Part shown: piece by piece, positions 52,935-62,703 of the stretch | How the letters are laid out: each line of letters starts with the position of its first letter | Numbering within the stretch: position 1 is the first letter of the stretch | NCBI GenBank assembly: GCA_035635855.1 | Contig: DASQAF010000040.1 | Coordinates: 410,060-474,059 of the forward strand | Direction of reading: 5' to 3' | DNA: 64,000 nucleotides | From: UBA11740 sp035635855 | Lineage (GTDB): Bacteria > Acidobacteriota > Blastocatellia > Pyrinomonadales > Pyrinomonadaceae | Notes under the pieces: generated by a model | Databases searched by the model: none | What the model was told of the DNA's origin: nothing | What the model saw: the letters and a program-made list of their open reading frames with translations, nothing else | Position numbers and translations under genes: made by a program

Positions 52935-54392
52935 ATGAAAGCTGCATTCCTGGTTACCGGAATAGTCTTGTTTATCTGCTGTGCCGAATTTCATTCAGCT
53001 AAGGGAAACGCACAAATACAAGGAGAGCTACTGAAGAAAGAACAAGTAGTGGCGAAAGAAAAGCCGATCGAGAAAGCGCTGGAAAGTACGGTCGGCAAAC
53101 CAGAAGAGACTGCGGACACCAAGCCGAAAAAGATCTGGTCTTTCAAGCTCGGCGGCGAACTAACGAACTATTTCATATCCGAGTCGCACGCATTTTACGG
53201 CGACCATGAGCGCCACTGGTTCGAGACGAGTCTACGGCTGGACGGAACAGTTCGTTACCAACACTTCACCGCCGGAGTCAGCGGCCTCGGCATCAAGACT
53301 ACAGGGCAGGACTCGTACGGCACGGCCACGATTCCAGCCGGAGCGCCGCCAGGCACAAAGACGCCCAGCGCATTTCCCAGTTTCTATCTCGACCAGGCTT
53401 ACGTCTCACTCGACCGCATCGGCGGCCTCCCGCTCAAGGCGACACTCGGCAGACAGCACATCACCATCGGATCGCAATTTCTCATCGGCGACGGAGTCTA
53501 CGACGGCTTTTCGAAGCAGACGCAGCAGGGCGTCTTTCACAGCCCGCGCAAAGGCTTCGACGCGTTCCGGGTCGAGTGGGATGTGAAGAAGACGCATTTC
53601 GATTCGTTCATCTACCGTGTTGATCCCACTTGGGACGGCGGCGGTGGGCACGATGGACTCCTCGGTGGCCTCGATGTCTCACACACTTTCGAGCAGACCA
53701 AAGGGACATACGCCGCCGGACTCTTTTACCGCTCATCCCGCTCTAATCTGGATAACGACATGGCGGTTGTCGACGTGCGCGGTGAACAACCCCTCAAAGT
53801 GATCAAGGGCCTGACTGCGAGCGGCGAATTCGCTATGGAGTTTGCCGGCAGATGCCGCAACGCCGCCTACTGCACGGCCATTGGCCAGAAGATGAACGAG
53901 CAATCATGGCATGCCGAAGTTGCCTATGAAGCGAAGCCCCGGCGCCTGCGTCCTTTCGTGGAGGCGGGCTACGTTTACTACTCGAAAGATTTCACGCCGA
54001 TTGCGACCGGCTTCTCCGATTGGGGCAAATGGTATCTGGGAAACCAGATTGATTGGATCATCTTCGGGACGAACACAAAAATCATCCGCGCGCAGGCTGG
54101 TCTGTGGCCGACTCCGACAATCAAGCTGCGGGCGCTATTTCACAATACCAGGCAGGTCAAAAACACCGGCACCAGCACGGGCGGCAGCCTCGCCAACGAA
54201 GTGAGCTTCATCGGCGAGTGGTATCCGCGGGATGACCTCTGGTTCAACGTGAGCTTAGGCCATTCCAGACCGGGACCAGCCCTTACCCCTTCGGGCCTGG
54301 GCAACCCGTTCGCGTTTCTCAACTCGGGAGCCGCGCCCACGGGGACGAGAAATTCTTTGGACGTGGTGTTCGCTACGAGTTGGCGCTTCTAA
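52935..54392 (+). CDS. Alginate-export-like outer-membrane porin
   Basis: A 485-residue outer-membrane beta-barrel. Signal peptide residues 3-26 (FLVTGIVLFICCAEFHS), a charged helical stretch (about 30-70), then alternating strands: FKLGGELTNYFI, LRLDGTVRYQHFTAGVSGLG, LDQAYVSLDRIGGLPLKATLGRQHITIGSQFLIGDGVYDG (AlgE-like core) and FRVEWD. The chain ends in Phe (ATSWRF), the BamA recognition end. Family members export or take up anionic polysaccharides or small molecules. AAGGAGA fixes ATG 52935. The neighbouring DUF3068-like gene is 33 bp downstream. Confidence 0.82.
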   Translation: MKAAFLVTGIVLFICCAEFHSAKGNAQIQGELLKKEQVVAKEKPIEKALESTVGKPEETADTKPKKIWSFKLGGELTNYFISESHAFYGDHERHWFETSLRLDGTVRYQHFTAGVSGLGIKTTGQDSYGTATIPAGAPPGTKTPSAFPSFYLDQAYVSLDRIGGLPLKATLGRQHITIGSQFLIGDGVYDGFSKQTQQGVFHSPRKGFDAFRVEWDVKKTHFDSFIYRVDPTWDGGGGHDGLLGGLDVSHTFEQTKGTYAAGLFYRSSRSNLDNDMAVVDVRGEQPLKVIKGLTASGEFAMEFAGRCRNAAYCTAIGQKMNEQSWHAEVAYEAKPRRLRPFVEAGYVYYSKDFTPIATGFSDWGKWYLGNQIDWIIFGTNTKIIRAQAGLWPTPTIKLRALFHNTRQVKNTGTSTGGSLANEVSFIGEWYPRDDLWFNVSLGHSRPGPALTPSGLGNPFAFLNSGAAPTGTRNSLDVVFATSWRF

Positions 54393-54425
54393 CAAATGGC
54401 TGCGGAGCAGGAGAGAGTGTCGTTG

Positions 54426-55310
54426 ATGAGAAAAAAAATATTTATTGCCGTCGGGTTGGCGTTGTTTAGTCTCACGGCTGTCTGGCAATTGGCGTTAGTG
54501 CCGCGACTGACGGAGCGCATTCCGGCGGGCTGGCAATGGGGGACCAATTACATTGGCTATCAAACTTATCTTGATCCTAAGACCGGAAAGGTGCCTGAGA
54601 AGGATGTGCCCACGACTTATAGTCAAGCCATCAATATCGTCGCTAACTCACGTCAGCCCGGCTCTGTGGAGCTGGACGACAGATATTTAATTCACGACAT
54701 TGCCAGCGGAAAAGTGACTTATGAGTATAACTACGTCGCGGCGGTCGACCCGCGAACCGGCGCGCACCTGAAGCCGGAGTACCGCGGCGACCATTTTTTG
54801 TTCCCGCGCAATGTTGAGCGAAAGACATATAACCTGCGTTTCTCTTATCTCAAGGGTATTCCCGTCGCTTTTCAAGGAGAAGAAGAGGTCACAGGTCTCG
54901 CTACCTATCTCTTCACCTATCGCGGACGCGGCGAGTACACGGAGTCTTACGCCGGGACAGCGGAATATCCGGGCGTTCAGGTGCTGCCGGGGCAGGAGAT
55001 CAAGTGCGCTGACGATCAGTTTGTCTTCAAGGCGTGGGTCGAGCCGGTCACGGGAGAGATTATCAAGATAGAGGAGAACTGCCTTGCGAGTGACTATATC
55101 TATGAAATTGCGACCGGCAAACAGCTTGAAGCGGTTGACCGGTGGAGTGGTGAGACCGCTGGGAATGATGTCGTCAATCGGGTAGAGACAGTTAGTCGAG
55201 AACGCGCGAGCCTTCTTCGGACCACACGTTACATCCCGTCCGGCCTGTTTGTGGTCGGGTTGCTGTGCTTCGGGCTCGTTCTGCTTCCGAAAAAGGTCAT
55301 TCGAAAATGA
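54426..55310 (+). CDS. DUF3068/PorA-like exported protein
   Basis: A 294-residue protein with an N-terminal helix (residues 6-22) and a C-terminal helix (about 268-285) plus a KKVIRK tail, so it is inserted twice in the membrane with a large outer domain. Sequence features LVPRLTERIPAGWQWGTNYIG, DPRTGAHL, YPGVQVLPGQEIKCADDQFVFKAWVEPVTGEIIKIEE recall DUF3068 proteins, which are best known in Actinobacteria. A long frame begins at 54396; ATG 54426 is favoured by the helix. Its TGA overlaps the start of the hybrid kinase gene by four bases, so translation is coupled. Confidence 0.72.
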   Translation: MRKKIFIAVGLALFSLTAVWQLALVPRLTERIPAGWQWGTNYIGYQTYLDPKTGKVPEKDVPTTYSQAINIVANSRQPGSVELDDRYLIHDIASGKVTYEYNYVAAVDPRTGAHLKPEYRGDHFLFPRNVERKTYNLRFSYLKGIPVAFQGEEEVTGLATYLFTYRGRGEYTESYAGTAEYPGVQVLPGQEIKCADDQFVFKAWVEPVTGEIIKIEENCLASDYIYEIATGKQLEAVDRWSGETAGNDVVNRVETVSRERASLLRTTRYIPSGLFVVGLLCFGLVLLPKKVIRK

Positions 55311-58300
55311 AGAGGATCAAACTAGACTCGTCGATTGCGACCAAGTGGTTGGCATTCCAGGTGGCCGGACTCAGTCTCATTCTGTTTGTCGTCGGCTTAT
55401 ATGAATATCGCATGATTCGCATGCACACCTACGACGACGTGAAGAATTCGGGTACCGAGGTCAACCTGCTTATAAAAGAGGTGTTGGCGGGCGGACTCGA
55501 ACGCTTTAACAACCTCGAACCTACTGTCGTGCGCCTGGCGACGAAGGTTCCCAACATCGAACGGATCAGCATTACAGACCAATCGCACCACATCCTCGCC
55601 GATTCCACGACCGAGATGGTTGGGCAGGCGGTGGATGAGAGCAAGGTTCTCGCACTGCTGCAGGAGCAGGGTGAGGTTGTTTCCTTCTTTGAAACCGGCG
55701 GGAAGAAACTCATGCGGCTGAGTTACGCGATTGAGGGGAACTATGATCCGGTCCGTAAAAGCAACGTTATCGGTGTGCTGACGATGAACATGCACCTCTC
55801 GCATGGGGAGCAACTTATCACCGCTACGTTGAAACAGACGCTGTTGGTCATGGCAGGTCTGCTTTTCATGTTCTGGGCAGTCCAGTATGCGTTCATGAGA
55901 CGCGGCTTCCTGCGTTGGCTGCGACTGCTGACGTCGGCTGCTGAGAGTTTCGGCAAGGGCGATTTCTCCGCACGCGCGCATGTCACGTCGAACGACGAAC
56001 TTGGCCAATTGGCTGGCGTTTTCAACCGCATGGCAACCGAGGTCGAGCAGTCCGATGGGGCCTTGAAGATTGAAATCAGCGAGCGCAAACAGATTGAAGC
56101 AGCCATGCGGGAAAGCGAGGAGCGCTATCGCGACTTGTTTGACAACGCCCAGGACGCCATCTACGTCCACGATCTCAAAGGTACATACATATCAGCCAAC
56201 CGCGCCGCGGAAAAGCTTTGTGGCTACAAACGCACAGAGATAGTCGGCAAAAATGTCATCGAGTTTATGGCTCCGGAACATGTCGAGCGCATCCGCGCGA
56301 ACCTGGGCAGGAAGTTGGCCGGCGAGGGGCTGACCACCTACGAGCTCGAAATGCGGGCAAAGGACGGCCGGCGCGTGCCCGTCGAAGTTAACACCCGGCT
56401 GATCTATGAGAATGGTACTGCCGTGGCCGTGCAGGGGATGGCGCGCGACATCACCGAGCGCAAGCGCACGGAAATGGAACGCCAGGTAATCGCTGAAATA
56501 GTCCAGAGCGTTATCACGACAGCTAACCTTAATGAGTTGTTTAAGCTCGCTCACCAGGCAATCACTAAAATCCTTCCCGCAGAGAGTTGCTTCATCGCTC
56601 TTCATAGCCTGACTACTAACGTAATGCATTGTGAGTACTGGGTCGACCAGTTTGATCCTGCCCCGTTGCCGCGTCCCCTCGGTAAAGGCTTCAGCAGTTA
56701 TATGCTGCGCACGGGCCAACCACTCCTGCTGACCAAAGAATTTAAGGACCAAATGTATGAGCGAGGCGAAGTCCAGAAGAGTGGAACCGACTCTCTTTCG
56801 TGGCTGGGCGTCCCATTGCGGACGCGTTCGCGCACCATCGGTGTCCTGGTCGTGCAGGACTACAAGCAAGAGCACGCTTACAACCAGCGCGATCTTGAAT
56901 TTCTGTCCGCAGTCGGAGATCAGCTGGGCTTAGCTATCGAGCGCAAGCGAATCGAACAGGAACTCAAAGCAAACGAGATGAAGCTGACGGAAGCGCAACA
57001 GATCGCCAACCTGGGCAGTTGGGAATGGGATATCCAGGCGAATAAAGTGAGCTGGTCAGACGAGCTTTATCGTATTTACGGTCTCCAGCCACAAGAGTTC
57101 GACGTGACCTATGAAGCGTCTTTAACTCGTGTCCACCCGGACGACCGAAAGTTGGTGGAGAGTACAATCGAACAGATTCTTCACGATAAGGTACACCCCA
57201 ATTTCGACTACCGGATTATCCGCCCGAATGGGACGGTACGGGTACTTCAGGCCAATGGCAGGGTAACTGACGATGATACTGGCCGCACCATCAAGGTAGT
57301 GGGAACCGTCCTGGACATCACTGAGCAGAAACGAACCGAAGATGATTTGGAACGGGCGCGCGATGCAGCGCAGGAATCAGTGCGGCTCAAATCAGAGTTT
57401 CTGGCCAACATGAGCCACGAGATTCGCACTCCGATGAATGGCGTGATCGGCATGACCGGGCTCCTACTCGACACTGACCTGAATGACGACCAGCGCGACT
57501 TTGCCGAGACCATTCGTTCCAGCGGCGACGCGTTGTTAACTATCATCAACGACATACTCGATTTTTCAAAAATTGAAGCCGGCAAACTTAGTTTCGATGT
57601 GGTTGATTTCGATTTACGCAACGCGGTTGAAGGAACTGTCGAGTTGTTGGCTGAGCGGGCCCGCGAGAAAAACATCGAGTTTGCTTCGTTCGTTCAGAGC
57701 GACGTTCCTACTGCGTTGCAGGGCGATCCGGGCAGGCTCAGGCAAGTGCTCACCAACCTCACCGGCAACGCCCTGAAGTTCACTGAGCAGGGCGAAGTTG
57801 TAGTGACTGCTGAGAAGGAAATAGAAAACGATAGCACCGTCATGATTCGTTTTTCAGTGAAGGACACCGGCATCGGAATCAGTGAAGAAACCCAGAAGAA
57901 GTTATTCCAGGCATTTACTCAGGCCGATGGTTCGACTACGCGCAAGTACGGTGGCACTGGTCTGGGCCTGTCCATCTCGAAACAACTGGTTGAACTGATG
58001 GGCGGGCAAATTGGAGTAATAAGCAGGCCCGGACAAGGCTCGACCTTCTGGTTCACGGCCAGTTTCGATAAACAGCCGGCGGCAGCCGATGAGCCCTCCC
58101 CTCAACTTGAAAGCCTGGAAAACGTGCGCGTCCTGATCGTTGACGATAATGCTTCCAATCGAAGGATCCTGTCGCACCAACTGAATTCATGGGGCATGGT
58201 TCATGACGAGGCCGAGTCGGGACTTCGGGCCCTGGAGTTGATGAAAGCCGCCGCCTCCCAAGGCAGGAATTATGATCTCGCCATTTTGGATTTCCTAATG

Positions 58301-59326
58301 CCCGCCATGGACGGTTTTGAGCTGGCTGAGGCTATCAACGCTGACTCGGACATTTCCCGAGTGCGGACGGTTCTGTTGACGTCGGCAGGAGAGCGAGGAG
58401 ATGGCGTCCGTTCACGTAACGCAGGCATCTCGGCATATCTCAGCAAACCCGTGCGTCAGTCTCAACTGTTCGATTGTCTGATCTCCGTCATGAGCAAATC
58501 AGCCGACCAGGAAGAACCGGCCAGGCTCACCTCATCATCTCTGGTTACCAAACACACTCTGCAGGAGGCAAAGAACATTTCACCTAAACTTATTCTCCTG
58601 GCCGAAGACAACATCGTGAATCAGAAAGTGGCGACTCGACAGTTGCAGAAGCTGGGTTATCGCTGTGACGCCGTCGCCAACGGGCGCGAGGCCATCGAGG
58701 CCCTGAGCCGCATTCCTTACGACCTGGTGCTGATGGACTGTCAGATGCCGGAGATGGATGGTTATGAAGCCACCGGTGAGATACGACGAACAGAAGTTGA
58801 GCCAAGACACACACCCATTGTTGCTATGACCGCGCACGCTCTTGAAGGCGATCGCGAGAAGTGTATCGCCGCGGGAATGGATGACTACATCACGAAACCG
58901 GTACGACTGAAAGAATTGACCAGAGTGCTCAACGCTTTTCTGGGCAGCACAATAGAAGAGAATCGCGCGCCACCAATTGACGCATCGCCGGTCGACCTCG
59001 ACCGCATGCACGGCGCGATGGGAGATGAACCAACTCAGTTTTCGGAGACCCTTAATCTGTATATGGAAACCATGTCAGAGAACCTTGGACAGTTGGAGGC
59101 CGCCCTGGCGTTGGGCGACTGCAACGAGATTGAATCGATTGCGCACAGTTGCGCCGGCACAAGCGCAGTCTGCGGCATGACAGGTGTGGTCGACCCTTTT
59201 CGCGAACTCGAAGTTGTGGCTCGCGAGGGCAATTTGACTAAAGCCTCGCGCGCTCTGGCCCAAGCCAAACAAGAGTTTGAGCGGCTGCAAACTTTTCTCA
59301 ACGAACAGGTAAGACAAATTGACTAA
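55307..59326 (+). CDS. Hybrid sensor histidine kinase with PAS, GAF, two REC and HPt
   Basis: A 1339-residue phosphorelay kinase. TM1 about residues 14-33, an outer sensing domain to about 185, TM2 about 185-205, then HAMP. A first PAS lies about 270-390, GAF about 405-550, and a second PAS about 560-690. HisKA has His704 (NMSHEIRTPMNG), and HATPase_c follows to about 925. REC1 has Asp995 (AILDFLMP) and REC2 has Asp1144 (LMDCQMPEMDG). The final HPt has His1280 in AHSCAGTSAVCG, where the usual Lys-Gly pair reads Ala-Gly. Its start overlaps the DUF3068-like stop (ATGA), tying the sensor to that envelope protein. Confidence 0.95.
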   Translation: MKRIKLDSSIATKWLAFQVAGLSLILFVVGLYEYRMIRMHTYDDVKNSGTEVNLLIKEVLAGGLERFNNLEPTVVRLATKVPNIERISITDQSHHILADSTTEMVGQAVDESKVLALLQEQGEVVSFFETGGKKLMRLSYAIEGNYDPVRKSNVIGVLTMNMHLSHGEQLITATLKQTLLVMAGLLFMFWAVQYAFMRRGFLRWLRLLTSAAESFGKGDFSARAHVTSNDELGQLAGVFNRMATEVEQSDGALKIEISERKQIEAAMRESEERYRDLFDNAQDAIYVHDLKGTYISANRAAEKLCGYKRTEIVGKNVIEFMAPEHVERIRANLGRKLAGEGLTTYELEMRAKDGRRVPVEVNTRLIYENGTAVAVQGMARDITERKRTEMERQVIAEIVQSVITTANLNELFKLAHQAITKILPAESCFIALHSLTTNVMHCEYWVDQFDPAPLPRPLGKGFSSYMLRTGQPLLLTKEFKDQMYERGEVQKSGTDSLSWLGVPLRTRSRTIGVLVVQDYKQEHAYNQRDLEFLSAVGDQLGLAIERKRIEQELKANEMKLTEAQQIANLGSWEWDIQANKVSWSDELYRIYGLQPQEFDVTYEASLTRVHPDDRKLVESTIEQILHDKVHPNFDYRIIRPNGTVRVLQANGRVTDDDTGRTIKVVGTVLDITEQKRTEDDLERARDAAQESVRLKSEFLANMSHEIRTPMNGVIGMTGLLLDTDLNDDQRDFAETIRSSGDALLTIINDILDFSKIEAGKLSFDVVDFDLRNAVEGTVELLAERAREKNIEFASFVQSDVPTALQGDPGRLRQVLTNLTGNALKFTEQGEVVVTAEKEIENDSTVMIRFSVKDTGIGISEETQKKLFQAFTQADGSTTRKYGGTGLGLSISKQLVELMGGQIGVISRPGQGSTFWFTASFDKQPAAADEPSPQLESLENVRVLIVDDNASNRRILSHQLNSWGMVHDEAESGLRALELMKAAASQGRNYDLAILDFLMPAMDGFELAEAINADSDISRVRTVLLTSAGERGDGVRSRNAGISAYLSKPVRQSQLFDCLISVMSKSADQEEPARLTSSSLVTKHTLQEAKNISPKLILLAEDNIVNQKVATRQLQKLGYRCDAVANGREAIEALSRIPYDLVLMDCQMPEMDGYEATGEIRRTEVEPRHTPIVAMTAHALEGDREKCIAAGMDDYITKPVRLKELTRVLNAFLGSTIEENRAPPIDASPVDLDRMHGAMGDEPTQFSETLNLYMETMSENLGQLEAALALGDCNEIESIAHSCAGTSAVCGMTGVVDPFRELEVVAREGNLTKASRALAQAKQEFERLQTFLNEQVRQID

Positions 59327-59389
59327 CTTGAGAAATATGAAGAACCCATACATCGAGGGCAACTCCCCGGTTTCCCCACACGAGAAACG

Positions 59390-60010
59390 ATGAGAATCCT
59401 CATTGCAGAAGACGACCCGGTTTCACGCCGCATCCTCGACCTCAGGTTGAAGGCATGGGGGCACGAGGTCGTCATCACAAAAGACGGCGCGGAAGCATGG
59501 GCTGCGCTCCAGCGCAATGATGCTCCCCGTTTAGCCATTCTCGATTGGATGATGCCCGGTATGGATGGCGTTGAAGTCTGCCGTCGCCTTCGTCAAAGGC
59601 AGAGCACGACGCCCACCTACATCATTCTGTTGACGGCGAAGAGCAGCAAGGAAGATGTCGTAAAAGGACTCGATGCCGGAGCCAATGACTACATAATCAA
59701 GCCCTTCAACCTTCCAGAACTCCGCGCACGGGTGCAGGTGGGAGGGACAGTCGTCGAGCTGCAACAAAGGCTTGCCGAGCGCGTAATCGAACTTGAGGAA
59801 GCCCTGGCCCAGGTCAAACGGCTTCAAGGTATCGTGCCGATCTGCTCCTACTGCAAACACGTTCGCAACGATCAGAACTATTGGCAGCAGGTCGAGTCAT
59901 TCGTCAGCGCACACTCGGAGGCACGGTTCAGTCATAGCGTCTGCCCGGCTTGTTATGAGGCCGTCGTCATGCCACAGCTTGCAGAACTGGAGATCGAGAA
60001 GCGGCTCTAG
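59390..60010 (+). CDS. Response regulator with Cys4 C-terminal module
   Basis: A 206-residue regulator. REC domain residues 1-120 with Asp52 (AILDWMMPGMDG), Thr and KPF. A coiled coil runs about 120-147 (VVELQQRLAERVIELEEAL). A C-terminal module of about 55 residues has ICSYCKHVRND ... FSHSVCPACYE, four Cys likely to bind zinc or another metal. Such REC-coil-Cys4 proteins commonly sit next to hybrid kinases; the output is unknown. It lies 63 bp after the hybrid kinase and is probably cotranscribed. Confidence 0.9.
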   Translation: MRILIAEDDPVSRRILDLRLKAWGHEVVITKDGAEAWAALQRNDAPRLAILDWMMPGMDGVEVCRRLRQRQSTTPTYIILLTAKSSKEDVVKGLDAGANDYIIKPFNLPELRARVQVGGTVVELQQRLAERVIELEEALAQVKRLQGIVPICSYCKHVRNDQNYWQQVESFVSAHSEARFSHSVCPACYEAVVMPQLAELEIEKRL

Positions 60011-60329
60011 GAATAAGCACGTTCATTTGAAGTTGCTACTCGCGACGGCAATTTGAGTAGCGTCCCGATTCCAAATGTGATTTGGATCGGGATCGTACAA
60101 CGTCCGGGCCTGTCCCGAGTCGAGCTTTGCTTCGTCAGCAGTCACCAACCAAACAGATTGTTTTTCACCCTCCTGGGCAACGTAGAGGATGAAGGCTCGA
60201 TCGTTTGCGGCGACGGTGGCGGGAAGTTCGCCGGCGCCGAAAGTTGTTGGCCTAACAGCAACAGCCGCCGGACTGCCTGCCGGGACCGACCCGACCCTTT
60301 CATCATTGCGGAATCTCCAACGGACTTCA
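60011..60329 (-). other. Gap between convergent genes, with a doubtful minus-strand frame
   Basis: The 319-bp gap between two convergent stop codons contains a minus-strand open frame reaching from 60409 to 60023 that reads protein-like at its end (LYDPDPNHIWNRDATQIAVA). It would have to start inside the TonB receptor gene, with GTG and no ribosome-binding site, so it is more likely a decayed remnant than a working gene. No terminator hairpin is evident. Confidence 0.25.
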
Positions 60330-62552
60330 TCAGTAATGAAACCGGTAGCGCATCTCAACGTAAATCTGTCGCGGCTCAGCGAAGTGCGTGCCGCCGAACG
60401 TATTGGCACTGTCCAGCAAGAATCGCCTGTTGGTCAGATTCACCGTTTGCAGTGCGACCAGCCAGTATTCTCCGAAGCCTTTGCCAAAAGAAACGTCGAA
60501 CGTGGTATGGCCCGGTAAATGCCCGGGCCCGTCGCCATCGAGAAAGCCTGAGCCGTAGCGAACATTCCCGGAGACATAACTGCGTGACGGAAGATTGATC
60601 GTAAAGCCGGTGCTCAAGGTGTTGCGTTGGTCGTGATCGAGGAAGAACAGACCTTTGGGTGGAGAAAAATCTGTTAGTCCACCAGTGACCACGCCTTGTC
60701 CTTGCGCATGCTGGTGCGAGTAGGCGAGATAGAATTGACCGCGTTTAAAGAGTTGCGGTGAACGCGCCGTCAACTCAAAAGCGCGTATCCGCGCGCGCTC
60801 AATAGTCAACGGAAAGAAGATACTCGAGTTGCCGAGCGCGTCGTGATCGAAGAAGTTCTTCGCGGCACTATGGAAGTAGCCGGCGTCAATGTCCCAACCC
60901 TTGATCGGAAGCGTCACGCCGAATTGATATTCTTCGTCTCGCTCGCCCCGCAACGGAATGAAATCAACCCCCTGAGAGAGTGCGAATTGGAGCAATGGCC
61001 CGGATAGCGTTGAGAGCGGCGGGGCCTGATAAAAGCGTCCATAGAATCCATGCAGGATAATGTTCGCGTGTGGAATGCGAATGGCTAAGCCTGCGCGCGG
61101 ACTTTTGGCGTTCTCAGTCAATGAGCCATGAAAGCGCGTGAATCGCAGACCGCCACTCAGCGTCAGCCACGATACTGGCTTGTACTGATCTTCAACGAAG
61201 AACGCGGCCAGGTTGCCGTTCGGATTCTCACGTTGCCGCAAGTTGACGGGATTGGCGTTGACATCAAGACCCTGCAAACTGAAGAAAGCAGAGTCGCGTT
61301 GCCAGAAGCCGTAGAAGCCGGCCGTCGCGTTGTCTTGCCGCGTGAGCGCGCTCAAGACGATTTGCGCGCCGCCGTATTGTGAACTGCGCTCGTCGCGCGC
61401 AAGCACAGGAGTGTCATTCGGCCCGCCTGCGAATGTTGCACGGTTGTAGTGATAGAAGGGTGAGACCGTCAGCAGCAACTTTGTATTGATGGTGCGCACC
61501 CACGAGAAATTGATGAAGGCGTCGCGTTCACGTTCGACATCACGAATGCCGGCATCCTGCGTATCCTGATCGTTCGGCACCTGAAAGAAATCTCGCCGCA
61601 CTGCGGTTACCAACCGAAAGTGATCTTTCGGATTGGCGTTGAAGATGAGAGAGGCAAAGCCGCCGAAGCCGTTGCTTTGATCATGCAGCACTTGCCGCAC
61701 CGGAGTCTCAAGGCCGTAGTCGCTTCGATTGCCACTAACGCTGGCATAGTAAGCAAAGCGCTTTGTGTGATCGCCAAAACTGAACTGGTCATTTGTCTGA
61801 TTGAAGTTCCCGTAAGAAACAAGCAACTCCGCTTCGCGATCGCGTTCGAATCCGCTGCGCGGCACCACCTTAAACATCGCATAGGTGCGGTCGCCGTATT
61901 CAGCCGTGTAACTGCCGCGCTGGACTTCGAGGTAATCGATGTCTTTTGGATCGAATTGCGGTCCAACCGTATCGGCGATGTTGGTGTTGGGAACCGGAAT
62001 CCCATCGACGAGCCATGTGACCTGATGACCACCGCGAATGTGAAGTTGATTGTGCGTGACCATCGCGCCGGGCACGTAGTCCGTGATCATTGCGAGGCTG
62101 TTCGTGCGACTCGCGCCGGGAGTTTGTGCAATCTGTTTGCGGCTGACGAGCGTGACCGGAGTAGTCGAGCCTGAGTCCACCTGTCCCGGTGTAGTCCTTA
62201 CTTCGACCTGTTGCGACACAGGTGCAATCTTCAGTTGCACGCTCAAAGCAGTTGTGCGATCAGACAAGACGATCAGCGCCAATGTGGGTTTGCTGAAGCC
62301 GCTTGATTCAACTGTAACCGTGTACTCTCCGATCGGCACGGCGCGAAAAGAGAACGCACCGTCGCCATCGGTATCGGTCGTTCGCGAGAAGGACGACGTA
62401 CGAGAAAGCAGGCTGACTTTTGCGACAACAACTGGACGTTGCTGCGGATCGACTACCGTCCCGCTCACGTCACCGAAGACAGAAGCTGAAACCGTTACCG
62501 CACAACAAAACAGCAGTAGAACACCGCAGGACATGGTGCGAATACTCTTCAT
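60330..62552 (-). CDS. TonB-dependent receptor with carboxypeptidase-regulatory-like domain
   Basis: A 740-residue outer-membrane receptor. Signal residues 1-24 (VLLLFCCAVTVSA), an N-terminal CarboxypepD_reg domain about 28-115 (GTVVDPQQRPVVVAKVSL), a plug about 130-240 (IRGGHQVTWLVDGIPVP, LEVQRGSYTAEYGDRT) and a 22-strand barrel ending YVEMRYRFHY. No canonical TonB box is obvious. It imports a scarce ligand such as a siderophore, metal complex or oligosaccharide. AAGGAGG lies 4 bases before the second of two ATGs, so 62552 is used. A Cys-rich exported protein is encoded 150 bp upstream on the same strand and may share its substrate (inference). Confidence 0.9.
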   Translation of the reverse strand: MKSIRTMSCGVLLLFCCAVTVSASVFGDVSGTVVDPQQRPVVVAKVSLLSRTSSFSRTTDTDGDGAFSFRAVPIGEYTVTVESSGFSKPTLALIVLSDRTTALSVQLKIAPVSQQVEVRTTPGQVDSGSTTPVTLVSRKQIAQTPGASRTNSLAMITDYVPGAMVTHNQLHIRGGHQVTWLVDGIPVPNTNIADTVGPQFDPKDIDYLEVQRGSYTAEYGDRTYAMFKVVPRSGFERDREAELLVSYGNFNQTNDQFSFGDHTKRFAYYASVSGNRSDYGLETPVRQVLHDQSNGFGGFASLIFNANPKDHFRLVTAVRRDFFQVPNDQDTQDAGIRDVERERDAFINFSWVRTINTKLLLTVSPFYHYNRATFAGGPNDTPVLARDERSSQYGGAQIVLSALTRQDNATAGFYGFWQRDSAFFSLQGLDVNANPVNLRQRENPNGNLAAFFVEDQYKPVSWLTLSGGLRFTRFHGSLTENAKSPRAGLAIRIPHANIILHGFYGRFYQAPPLSTLSGPLLQFALSQGVDFIPLRGERDEEYQFGVTLPIKGWDIDAGYFHSAAKNFFDHDALGNSSIFFPLTIERARIRAFELTARSPQLFKRGQFYLAYSHQHAQGQGVVTGGLTDFSPPKGLFFLDHDQRNTLSTGFTINLPSRSYVSGNVRYGSGFLDGDGPGHLPGHTTFDVSFGKGFGEYWLVALQTVNLTNRRFLLDSANTFGGTHFAEPRQIYVEMRYRFHY

Positions 62553-62703
62553 CATTCCTCCTTGGTCGAGTCGCACACCAATCTGCACGTTAGACCATGC
62601 GCGGAAAGTGCGCGACAGCAGACGACTTCGCCAGACGCTGTCGTTTCAGCGGATACTTAAGGACGGCCTTATCGCCCTCAGTCGAATCTGTTTGTAGTTT
62701 ATG

